64,000 bases of DNA from Pseudobutyrivibrio sp. YE44 (GTDB taxonomy: Bacteria; Bacillota; Clostridia; Lachnospirales; Lachnospiraceae), in contig NZ_FMXT01000006.1 in the NCBI RefSeq assembly GCF_900104335.1, positions 62,001-126,000 on the forward strand, given 5' to 3'. This document shows positions 25,887-33,844 of the stretch, in pieces; position 1 is the stretch's first letter; each line of letters opens with the position of its first letter. Under the pieces are notes generated by a model. The model did not search any database. It worked only from the letters and a program-made list of their open reading frames with translations, and was not told the DNA's origin. The position numbers were made by a program, and so were the translations under genes.

Positions 25887-27389
25887 ATGGTTTCAAAAAA
25901 ACAACGTTTCATTACATTTCTTTTTGTGATTATTCTTGCAGCAGCTATCGTAGGTGGCGTGTTTGCAATTACTTATTTTAAAGGCGGTGTTACATTCCCT
26001 TGGCAGGTAACAGTGTCAACTACTGAAGAAAAAGAGACAGCTAGCGAGCCTAAGGAAGAACCAAAGCTCGTAGTTAAGGAAAAGGCTAAAGATACAGAAA
26101 AAAAGACTGAAGAAACTAAGCCTAAAAAAGAAACTAAGGTAGAGAAAAAGGAAGAGGAGCCAGCTCCAACTTACCTTGGTAACGGAACAAAGCTTAAGTA
26201 TTATGGTCAGCTTTCTGTTGACGGTACAAAGCTTGTTGATGAAAATGGTGACGATGCACTTCTTATGGGCGTCAGCACACATGGAATCAACTGGTACCCA
26301 GATTATGCTTCACCTGAGACTATCAAGTCTTTAAGAGAGGACTGGGGTATCAATGTAATTCGTCTTGCTATGTACACCAGCGACTACAATGGATACTGTG
26401 TTGGTGGCAAGGAAAACCAGGAAAATCTTAAGAATATTATTGATGATGCAGTAAAGGCTGCCACAGATAATGATATGTATGTTATCATTGATTGGCATAT
26501 CTTAAATGACAACAATCCTAACGAATACAAATCAGAGGCTATTCAGTTCTTTGGTGAGATGGTTCGTAAATACGAATCAAATGAAAACGTTATCTATGAG
26601 ATTTGCAACGAGCCAAATGGTGATACCACTTGGGAAGATATTAGAGATTATGCTAATGAGGTTATCCCTGTTATCAGAAATGTAAACGAGGATGCTATTA
26701 TTTTGGTGGGTACACCAAAGTGGTCTAGCGACCTTTACTCAGTGCTTGATGATCCACTTGAGTTTGATAACATTATGTACACTTATCATTTCTATGCAGC
26801 AACACATGGTGCTCGTGAAAGAGATAAGCTTAGAACAGCTCTTGAAGAGGGCTTGCCAGTATTCATCTCAGAGTATGGTCTTGTTTCAGCTGATGGCAAT
26901 GGAGAAGCTGATTTAGATGAAGCTGATGATTGGTATGACTTAATGCAGGAAACAGAATTCAATCTTTCATCTTGCATGTGGAACTTCTCCAACAAAGATG
27001 AAGGTTCTGCTATGATTAATTCTGATTGTGATAAGCTTGAAGGCTTCACAGAGGATGAGATTTCTGAGTCAGCACAATTCTTGTTAGATACTATTGGAAA
27101 CTATCATGATTCCACTTTTGAAGATGGTGTATATTTGAACAAAAATGGTCAGAAGACAGATAAAGAAAAAGTCTCTGATAGTAAAAACAATAAAAGTAAA
27201 AAATCAGAGAAGCTTTCTCAGTATGAAGATGAGAAGGAAGATATAGAGGAAGACTTAGAAGAAGATTCTAGGGAATCCTTAAACAAAGATTCTAAGAGTG
27301 ACAGCTCAAAGGACAAAGATTCTAAGAGCAATAGCTCTAAAGATAAAAATTCAAAAAAGACTAGCAATAGTCAGAAGAATAGAAGATAG
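25887..27389 (+). CDS. Membrane-anchored GH5 endoglucanase-like enzyme
   Basis: The 500-residue protein has an uncleaved-looking N-terminal helix (about 8-32) and a Lys/Glu-rich linker (about 45-95). A GH5 catalytic domain follows (about 105-415) with the acid/base Glu242 in EICNEPNG and the nucleophile Glu329 in FISEYGLV. GH5 enzymes of this subtype cut cellulose or other beta-glucans. The C-terminal 80 residues are Lys/Asp/Ser-rich and contain a duplicated 10-residue unit (KDSKSDSSKD, bases 27285-27344). A charged tail of this kind could hold the enzyme at the wall. AAGGGGG precedes the start. The aminopeptidase gene follows 15 bp later. Confidence 0.92.
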   Translation: MVSKKQRFITFLFVIILAAAIVGGVFAITYFKGGVTFPWQVTVSTTEEKETASEPKEEPKLVVKEKAKDTEKKTEETKPKKETKVEKKEEEPAPTYLGNGTKLKYYGQLSVDGTKLVDENGDDALLMGVSTHGINWYPDYASPETIKSLREDWGINVIRLAMYTSDYNGYCVGGKENQENLKNIIDDAVKAATDNDMYVIIDWHILNDNNPNEYKSEAIQFFGEMVRKYESNENVIYEICNEPNGDTTWEDIRDYANEVIPVIRNVNEDAIILVGTPKWSSDLYSVLDDPLEFDNIMYTYHFYAATHGARERDKLRTALEEGLPVFISEYGLVSADGNGEADLDEADDWYDLMQETEFNLSSCMWNFSNKDEGSAMINSDCDKLEGFTEDEISESAQFLLDTIGNYHDSTFEDGVYLNKNGQKTDKEKVSDSKNNKSKKSEKLSQYEDEKEDIEEDLEEDSRESLNKDSKSDSSKDKDSKSNSSKDKNSKKTSNSQKNRR

Positions 27390-27404
27390 GAGTAATATTT
27401 AGTA

Positions 27405-29198
27405 ATGACAACAAATGAGAAAATCGCAGCATTGCGTAATTTAATGAATGAGAGAGGTATCGATATGTACCTCATTCCTACAGACGATTTTCATTCATCA
27501 GAATATGTTGGAGAGCATTTTAAGGCTCGTAGCTTTATGACAGGCTTTACAGGTTCAGCAGGAACCGCAATCATCACACAGAAGGAAGCTCATCTTTGGG
27601 CAGACGGACGTTATTTCGTTCAGGCTGCAAAGCAGATTAAGGATTCTGAGGTTATTTTGGAGCGTATTGGTGAGCCTGGTGTTCCAGAGGTTGACGAGTT
27701 TATTGAAAAGAATTTCTTGGATGGTGGTTGTCTTGGCTTTGACGGTCGCTGTGTTTCAGCTAAGAATGCTGCAAAGTATTTCGAGATAGCTCAGAACAAG
27801 GGTGGTGAGCTTTACACTACAGAAGATTTGGTGGATATGATTTGGGAAGATAGACCACCTCTTCCAAAAGCTACTACATGGGTTCTTGAGGAGCAGTACT
27901 CAGGCGAGAGCATGCAGGCAAAAATCTATCGAATTCGTGAAAAGATGAAAAATAATAAGGCAGATGCACATCTTCTTACTAGTCTTTACGACATTGCCTA
28001 TGTGCTTAACATCAGAGGAAATGATATTGCAAACGTACCAGTTTTCCTTTCTTTCCTCCTTATTACAGATGAGACAATTATCCTGTTTACAGATACCACA
28101 AATTGGCCAGAGGAGGTAATGCAGTACCTCAATGATAACAGCGTTAAGCTTTATCCTTACGATATGATTTATCATTATCTTCAGAGTGCTGATTTGGCAG
28201 ATAGAAGCGTACTTCTTGACCAGTCAATTGTTAACTACAACATGGTTAAGGCTTTGAAGGGATCAGCTAAGATTATCGACGGAAAGAATCCTTCTGAGCT
28301 TATGCGCGCAATCAAAAATGAAACAGAAATTAAGAATACAAAGCTTGCTCACATCAAGGATGGTGTAGCATGTACAAAGGCTATCAAGTGGGTAAAGGAA
28401 AACATCGGCAAGACTCCTATGACAGAAATCACTGTTTCTGATTATTATGAGGCAAGACGTAAGGATCAGGAAAACTTTGTTGACCTTTCCTTTGATACTA
28501 TTTCAGCTTATGGTCCTAATGCAGCAATGATGCATTACAGTGCTAAGCCAGGTTCAGAAGCAACACTTAAGCCAGAGGGCTTCTTACTTGTTGATTCAGG
28601 TGCTCACTTCCTTGAAGGTACAACTGATATTACACGTACCATTGCCCTTGGACCTCTTACACAGCAGATGAAGGAGTATTACACTGTAGTTCTTCGTTGT
28701 CACTTAAGACTTCTTGCAGCAAACTTCCCTAAGGGAGTTACTGGTGCAAACCTTGATATTCTTTCTCGTGGCCCAGTATGGGATATGGGACTTGATTACC
28801 GTTGTGGAACAGGTCACGGTGTTGGACATATTCTTAATGTTCACGAGGGACCAAACCGTTTCCACTGGAGAGTACTTGAGGGACAGAATTCTGCAGAGAT
28901 TAAGCCAGGCATGATTACAACTGATGAGCCAGGTTTATATATTGAAGATGGTTTTGGAATCAGAATCGAAAACGAGCTTCTTTGTGTGGCAGGTGAAACT
29001 ACAGAGTATGGCGACTTCCGTCATTTCGAAGCAATCACTTACTGCCCAATCGACCTTGATCCAGTTATCCCAGAAATGATGACTGAGGCAGAAAAGAAGA
29101 CTCTCAACGAGTACCACGCCTTGGTACGCGAAACATTAAAACCATATTTAACAGATGAGGAGAATGACTGGTTAGCTAAAGAAACCAGAGATATCTAA
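27405..29198 (+). CDS. Xaa-Pro aminopeptidase (M24B family)
   Basis: The 597-residue enzyme removes an N-terminal residue before proline. It has the three-domain layout of long aminopeptidase P proteins: two creatinase-like domains (to about 300) and a pita-bread catalytic domain. Metal ligands are visible in VDSGAHFLEGTTDITRTI (two Asp), GTGHGVGHILNVHEGP (His), TTDEPGLYIEDGFGIRIENEL (two Glu). There is no signal peptide, so it is cytoplasmic. It lies between the GH5 gene and polA. Confidence 0.95.
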   Translation: MTTNEKIAALRNLMNERGIDMYLIPTDDFHSSEYVGEHFKARSFMTGFTGSAGTAIITQKEAHLWADGRYFVQAAKQIKDSEVILERIGEPGVPEVDEFIEKNFLDGGCLGFDGRCVSAKNAAKYFEIAQNKGGELYTTEDLVDMIWEDRPPLPKATTWVLEEQYSGESMQAKIYRIREKMKNNKADAHLLTSLYDIAYVLNIRGNDIANVPVFLSFLLITDETIILFTDTTNWPEEVMQYLNDNSVKLYPYDMIYHYLQSADLADRSVLLDQSIVNYNMVKALKGSAKIIDGKNPSELMRAIKNETEIKNTKLAHIKDGVACTKAIKWVKENIGKTPMTEITVSDYYEARRKDQENFVDLSFDTISAYGPNAAMMHYSAKPGSEATLKPEGFLLVDSGAHFLEGTTDITRTIALGPLTQQMKEYYTVVLRCHLRLLAANFPKGVTGANLDILSRGPVWDMGLDYRCGTGHGVGHILNVHEGPNRFHWRVLEGQNSAEIKPGMITTDEPGLYIEDGFGIRIENELLCVAGETTEYGDFRHFEAITYCPIDLDPVIPEMMTEAEKKTLNEYHALVRETLKPYLTDEENDWLAKETRDI

Positions 29199-29251
29199 AA
29201 GGCTTCCCCTTGAGGGGAAGCTGGCAGCTTTAGCTGACTGATGAGGTGTTT
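29199..29251 (+). repeat. Palindromic element ahead of polA
   Basis: The whole spacer is made of two hairpins, GGCTTCCCC-TTGA-GGGGAAGCT and CAGCT-TT-AGCTG. The tail TGATGAGGTG acts as the polA ribosome-binding site. The same tail precedes pflA. It looks like an inserted intergenic palindrome of a kind I recall from Lachnospiraceae genomes, but this was not checked. Confidence 0.65.
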
Positions 29252-31954
29252 ATGAAATTATTACTAATGGATGGCCACAGCATTGCCAACCGAGCATTTT
29301 ATGGAGTTCCAGATCTTACAAATAGCGCCGGAGAACACACCGGCGCCATTTTTGGTTTCCTAAACATGATGTTTAAGTTTATTGAAGATGAGCAGCCAGA
29401 CAACTTTGCAGTTGCCTTTGATGTTCACGCTCCAACCTTTAGACATAAAATGTACGAGGCATACAAGGGCACTCGTAAGCCTATGCAACCAGAATTGAAG
29501 GAACAGATTCCTCGTATTCAGGAAATGCTTAAGGCAATGGGCGTACCGGTAATCACTAAAGAGGGCTGGGAGGCTGACGACATCCTTGGCACTCTTGCCA
29601 GAATGGGCGAAGAAAAGGGCTTTGATGTTACTATTGTTTCTGGAGATAGAGATCTTCTTCAGCTTGCAACTGACAAGGTCAAGATTTCCATTCCAAAGAC
29701 AAAAAAAGGTGGCACAGAAATTGAAAACTATTATGCTGCAGATGTAAAGTCGACATATGATGTTACACCAAAGCAGTTTATTGATGTAAAGGCTCTTCAG
29801 GGAGATGCCAGCGATAACATCCCTGGTGTAGAAGGCATCGGACCAAAGACTGCTCAGAAATGGATTGCAGAATATGGTTCAATCGAGGAATGCCATGCTC
29901 ACGTTGATGAAATGAAAAAGGGCAAGGTCCTCGACAATTTTATTGCACAGTGGGATATTGCAGTTCTTTCTAAGGAGCTTGCAACTATAAATGTGAATGC
30001 GCCTATAGAGCTTGAAGAAGGCAGTACAAAGCTTGAAAATCTATTTACAGAAGAGGCATATCTTCTTTGTAAACGCTATGAGTTGAAGAAGTTATTGCCT
30101 AGATTTGAAAGCACAGACACTTCAAAGGTCCAGGATAATACATCTGAATCCTTTAAACGTATATACGAATTATCTGATGTAGAGGATTTCTTTTCAAAGC
30201 TTAAGGCAGCTGGCAAAGATTTTGTTGGTGCAAGTATTATGGCTGGCGATGATAGGAAAATCAAAGGCGCAGCCCTTTCAGTAGGAGACGCTACAATCTA
30301 TGTGGATTGTGCGGGCCTTATTACTCCAGATTATCTTGCTCACAAGCTTATTGAGGTTAGCAAGGCTGGTGTGAAGCTGTGCTTCTGGGATTTAAAGAAT
30401 GCTATGCATTTGATTTTCGACCTTTTAGCTGATAGCGAAAAAGAACAGGTGCTTGCATTGGGAGGAAAGGCAGAAATCTTTCCAACAGCAGTTGATGTAG
30501 CTGTGGCTGCATATCTTCTTAATCCTACTAAAAAGGAATATACAGCAGACGATATTGCAAACGAGATTCTTGGAATCCTTATTCCAGCCCAGGCAGATTT
30601 GTTCGGAAAGAAAAAGCTTTCTGCAGCTTTAGAGGATGACAGCCTTCTTGAGGCAGTTACAACCTATGCTTGCTATAATGCTTATGTTGCCTATGCAGCT
30701 TTTGAAAAGGTGATAGCAGAGATTAAAGAAGAGGGAATGCTTGATATTTATGAGAAAATCGAGATGCCTCTGGCTTACACCTTATTTGATATGGAGCTTC
30801 AGGGTATTGCTATGGATGCAAAGGCCTTGGCGGAATATGGAGACAAGCTTCAAATTCGTATAAACGAATTAGAGCAAAGCATATACAGTCAGGCAGGTGA
30901 GGAGTTTAATATCAACTCACCAAAGCAGCTGGGTGTCATTCTTTTTGAAAAGCTTGGAATAGAAGGTGGAAAGAAAACAAAGACTGGATATTCAACAGCT
31001 GCAGATGTTTTAGAAGAACTTTCTGCTACAAATCCGATAATATATGATATATTAGAGTACAGACAGTTGACAAAGCTGAAAAGCACCTACGCAGATGGAT
31101 TGGCTGCATGCTTAGATGAGGATGGAAGAATTCGTTCCACCTTTATGCAGACTGTGACAGCCACTGGAAGAATCAGCTCTACAGAGCCTAATCTCCAGAA
31201 TATTCCAATCAGAATGGAGCTTGGAAGAGAAATCCGTAAGGTATTCTATCCAAAGGATGGTTGCATTTTCCTTGATGCAGACTATTCTCAGATTGAGCTT
31301 AGAGTGCTTGCTCATATGTCAGGTGATGAAAATCTGATTAATGCCTTTAAGGCAGGGCAGGATATACATCGTTCCACTGCATCCTTGGTGTTTAATACTC
31401 CTTTTGAGGAGGTTACAGATTTACAGCGCCGCAGTGCAAAGGCAGTAAACTTTGGTATTGTTTATGGAATCAGCGCCTTTGGTCTTGCAAAGGATATCGG
31501 TGTTGGCAGAAAGGAAGCCCAGGAATATATCGATAATTATTTCAAGGCTTATCCTAAGATGCACCAATTCCTTGAAGGGCTTAAGACCTCTGCTACAGAG
31601 CAGGGATTTGCAACCACCATGTACGGTAGACGTCGCCCTGTGCCAGAGCTTAAATCATCTAATTTTATGACCAGACAGTTTGGTGAGAGAATTGCTATGA
31701 ATTCTCCTATCCAGGGAACGGCTGCTGACATAATCAAGATAGCTATGGTAAATGTTCACGATAGACTTTTAAAGGAAGGCTTGAAATCAAAGCTTTTACT
31801 TCAGGTTCATGATGAGCTTTTGGTGGAGACTTACGAGGATGAACGTTCTAAGGTGGAACAGCTTATAGCTGAAGAAATGCAAGGAGCAGCACAACTTTTA
31901 GTGCAACTTGAAATTGATATGAATTCTGGAAAGACTTGGGCGGAAGCTCACTAA
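29252..31954 (+). CDS. polA: DNA polymerase I
   Basis: The 900-residue enzyme repairs DNA and removes Okazaki RNA primers. The 5'-3' exonuclease domain (about 1-290) has DGHSIANRAFYG, EADDILGTLAR, VSGDRDLLQLA and the GDASDNIPGVEGIGPKTA loop. The middle 3'-5' exonuclease-like domain lacks the Asp-x-Glu catalytic motif, so proofreading is probably absent, as in Bacillus. Polymerase motifs A, B and C are DADYSQIELRVLAH, RSAKAVNFGIVYGIS and QVHDELLVE. A GTG two codons earlier is in frame, but GAGG spacing favours the ATG at 29252. Confidence 0.97.
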   Translation: MKLLLMDGHSIANRAFYGVPDLTNSAGEHTGAIFGFLNMMFKFIEDEQPDNFAVAFDVHAPTFRHKMYEAYKGTRKPMQPELKEQIPRIQEMLKAMGVPVITKEGWEADDILGTLARMGEEKGFDVTIVSGDRDLLQLATDKVKISIPKTKKGGTEIENYYAADVKSTYDVTPKQFIDVKALQGDASDNIPGVEGIGPKTAQKWIAEYGSIEECHAHVDEMKKGKVLDNFIAQWDIAVLSKELATINVNAPIELEEGSTKLENLFTEEAYLLCKRYELKKLLPRFESTDTSKVQDNTSESFKRIYELSDVEDFFSKLKAAGKDFVGASIMAGDDRKIKGAALSVGDATIYVDCAGLITPDYLAHKLIEVSKAGVKLCFWDLKNAMHLIFDLLADSEKEQVLALGGKAEIFPTAVDVAVAAYLLNPTKKEYTADDIANEILGILIPAQADLFGKKKLSAALEDDSLLEAVTTYACYNAYVAYAAFEKVIAEIKEEGMLDIYEKIEMPLAYTLFDMELQGIAMDAKALAEYGDKLQIRINELEQSIYSQAGEEFNINSPKQLGVILFEKLGIEGGKKTKTGYSTAADVLEELSATNPIIYDILEYRQLTKLKSTYADGLAACLDEDGRIRSTFMQTVTATGRISSTEPNLQNIPIRMELGREIRKVFYPKDGCIFLDADYSQIELRVLAHMSGDENLINAFKAGQDIHRSTASLVFNTPFEEVTDLQRRSAKAVNFGIVYGISAFGLAKDIGVGRKEAQEYIDNYFKAYPKMHQFLEGLKTSATEQGFATTMYGRRRPVPELKSSNFMTRQFGERIAMNSPIQGTAADIIKIAMVNVHDRLLKEGLKSKLLLQVHDELLVETYEDERSKVEQLIAEEMQGAAQLLVQLEIDMNSGKTWAEAH

Positions 31955-32024
31955 GCTTTCCCGCTTTCCGGAGTTTTATATAAACTAGGTAATATTAATT
32001 AATAATTTTTTTAGGAGGATAATT

Positions 32025-33227
32025 ATGAGTTTTCCAAGAAAACAGATTAAAGCCAATGCAAGAGCTGCTTTATCAGCTAACTATTGGCCAATTGTAGGAT
32101 ACCCATTTTTACTGGGACTTTTGTTAGAGGCAGCACTTTCTGTATTTTTTACAGTAGTCATTGTTGCTCTTTTAGCAGTTGTAGGTTTTAGCGCAGGCCT
32201 CGAAGGTTTATTTGATGGTTCTGCAGGAGTTGGATTCCTTGTAGGCTTCTATATTATTTATATGGTGTCTATAGTAATCATTTGCCTCTTTATGAATGTA
32301 ATCACTGTTGGTGAGTTGAAATTCTATTATGAATTCTATAGAGGTTCAAAGGGTGACTTCGGTACTTTCTTTGAAGGCTTCAAGAACCACAGAATGTGGA
32401 GAATCATCGGTGGTATGTTCCTTATGGCATTAAAGCTTATGCTTTGGCCTATTCCAGGATACATTCTTATGCTAGTTGGTATAGTTATGGCTGAGATGGA
32501 CACAATGTGGGTGATTTTAGCCGTAGTTGGTGGAATCCTTTACTTTGCAGGTTGTGTCATGACTATTATTAAGGGCTATCAGTACAGAATGATTCCTTAT
32601 CTTTTGATTGACCGTCCAGACCTTACTATCAAGGAATGCTTTAAGATGACAAAGCAGATGACAGATGGTTACAAGGGTGCTTTATTCGTAATGGACCTTT
32701 CATTCATCGGTTGGGTACTTTTATCACTTCTTACATGTGGTATCCTCATCATCTTCTATGTTGGACCATACATTCACTTAGCAGAGGCAGGATGCTATGA
32801 CTTCCTTAAGAGAACTCGTATGGGCCAGCCAGGACCAAGACCAGGTCAGCCAATGCCAGGCCAGCCAGTTCCAGGCCCACAGCAGTTTGGACAGGGATAT
32901 GTACCTAACGGAGTAGATAATGCTAATCAGGGACCAGTGTTCCAGTCAGCTTCATTTGAGCCACAGGCTCCTGCACAGAACAACTTTGCACAGCCTGTAG
33001 AAACAGTTGCACCACAGCAGCCAAGTTTTGAGCAGCCTGTAGAGCCAGTTGCACCACAGCAGCCAAGCTTTGAGCAGCCAGTTGAAACAGTTGCACCAGA
33101 ACAGCCAAGCTATGAGGCTCCAGTTGAGCCAGCACAGCCTGAGCAGACTTTTGACGCATCTTCACCTTCAGGTGAAAACACATACGGTCCTAAGGTTGTG
33201 GAGAACGACGATATTTTTGACGAGTAA
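32025..33227 (+). CDS. DUF975 membrane protein with a Pro/Gln/Glu repeat tail
   Basis: The 400-residue protein begins MSFPRKQIKANARAAL, typical of DUF975, and has about five to six membrane helices in residues 20-255. The C-terminal tail is soluble and low in complexity. It has a Pro/Gly/Gln stretch, then three 14-residue units like PVETVAPQQPSFEQ encoded by a 42-bp tandem repeat (32994-33119). The function of DUF975 is unknown. GGAGG precedes the ATG. coaE starts 3 bp after the stop. Confidence 0.85.
   Translation: MSFPRKQIKANARAALSANYWPIVGYPFLLGLLLEAALSVFFTVVIVALLAVVGFSAGLEGLFDGSAGVGFLVGFYIIYMVSIVIICLFMNVITVGELKFYYEFYRGSKGDFGTFFEGFKNHRMWRIIGGMFLMALKLMLWPIPGYILMLVGIVMAEMDTMWVILAVVGGILYFAGCVMTIIKGYQYRMIPYLLIDRPDLTIKECFKMTKQMTDGYKGALFVMDLSFIGWVLLSLLTCGILIIFYVGPYIHLAEAGCYDFLKRTRMGQPGPRPGQPMPGQPVPGPQQFGQGYVPNGVDNANQGPVFQSASFEPQAPAQNNFAQPVETVAPQQPSFEQPVEPVAPQQPSFEQPVETVAPEQPSYEAPVEPAQPEQTFDASSPSGENTYGPKVVENDDIFDE
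32994..33119 (+). repeat. Three tandem 42-bp coding repeats
   Basis: Units start at 32994, 33036 and 33078, each beginning CC(T/A)GT(A/T)GA. They encode P-V-E-x-V-A-P-x-Q-P-S-x-E-x. The number of copies may vary between strains. Confidence 0.85.
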
Positions 33228-33230
33228 AAC

Positions 33231-33830
33231 ATGAAATTTATAGGAATTACAGGGGGCATCGGCGCTGGCAAAAGCACGGTGCTCTCTTTGCTAAAGGAAA
33301 ATTTTAATTGTAAGGTTTTATTAGCTGATGAGGTGGCTGCCCAGCTTATGACGCCAGGTCATCAGTGTTTTGATGAGGTGGTTGCTTTGCCGTGGCCAAC
33401 CTCTATTTTGGATGAAAAGGGACAGATTGACAGGCCACTTATGGCTAAGTATATGTATGCCTCAGATTCTCTTAGAGAAGGGGTTAATAAAATCGTCCAT
33501 CCTGCTGTTGAAAAAGAGGTACTAAATCAAGTAGAGACCGAGAAGAAACAGCACAATATAGAGTACTTTTTCTTTGAGGCTGCATTGCTCATAGAATGTG
33601 GATATGGTAAACTTGTTGATGAGATGTGGTATATCTTTGCGAGCCCTCAGGCCCGTGAAAAACGCCTGATGGAATCACGAGGATACACCAAAGAACGTAT
33701 TCAGAATACCTTTAAGGTTCAGCGTGGGGATGAGAGCTTTCGAGAGCACTGTGACCGTGTTATCGACAACAGTGGCTCAAAGGAAGAAACACTCAAACAG
33801 CTTAGAGCCATACTAAAGGCATCTTACTAA
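33231..33830 (+). CDS. coaE: Dephospho-CoA kinase
   Basis: CoaE makes the last step of CoA synthesis, phosphorylating the 3' hydroxyl of dephospho-CoA. The 199-residue protein has the P-loop GITGGIGAGKST (residues 5-16). LADEVAAQLMTPG carries the catalytic Asp region, and the lid region is near ASPQAREKRLMESRGYTKE. The family's length is about 200. It lies between the DUF975 and FtsA-like genes, with short spacers suggesting one operon. Confidence 0.93.
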   Translation: MKFIGITGGIGAGKSTVLSLLKENFNCKVLLADEVAAQLMTPGHQCFDEVVALPWPTSILDEKGQIDRPLMAKYMYASDSLREGVNKIVHPAVEKEVLNQVETEKKQHNIEYFFFEAALLIECGYGKLVDEMWYIFASPQAREKRLMESRGYTKERIQNTFKVQRGDESFREHCDRVIDNSGSKEETLKQLRAILKASY

Positions 33831-33844
33831 GGGGAAGTGTTACT

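Noticed and set aside
29246-29251. GTG at 29246 as polA start
   Set aside because: It lies within the GAGGTG ribosome-binding region itself; ATG at 29252 fits spacing and family length.
32923-33183. Minus-strand ORF of 86 codons opposite the DUF975 tail
   Set aside because: It is a by-product of the in-frame 42-bp repeats, which keep the other strand open too.
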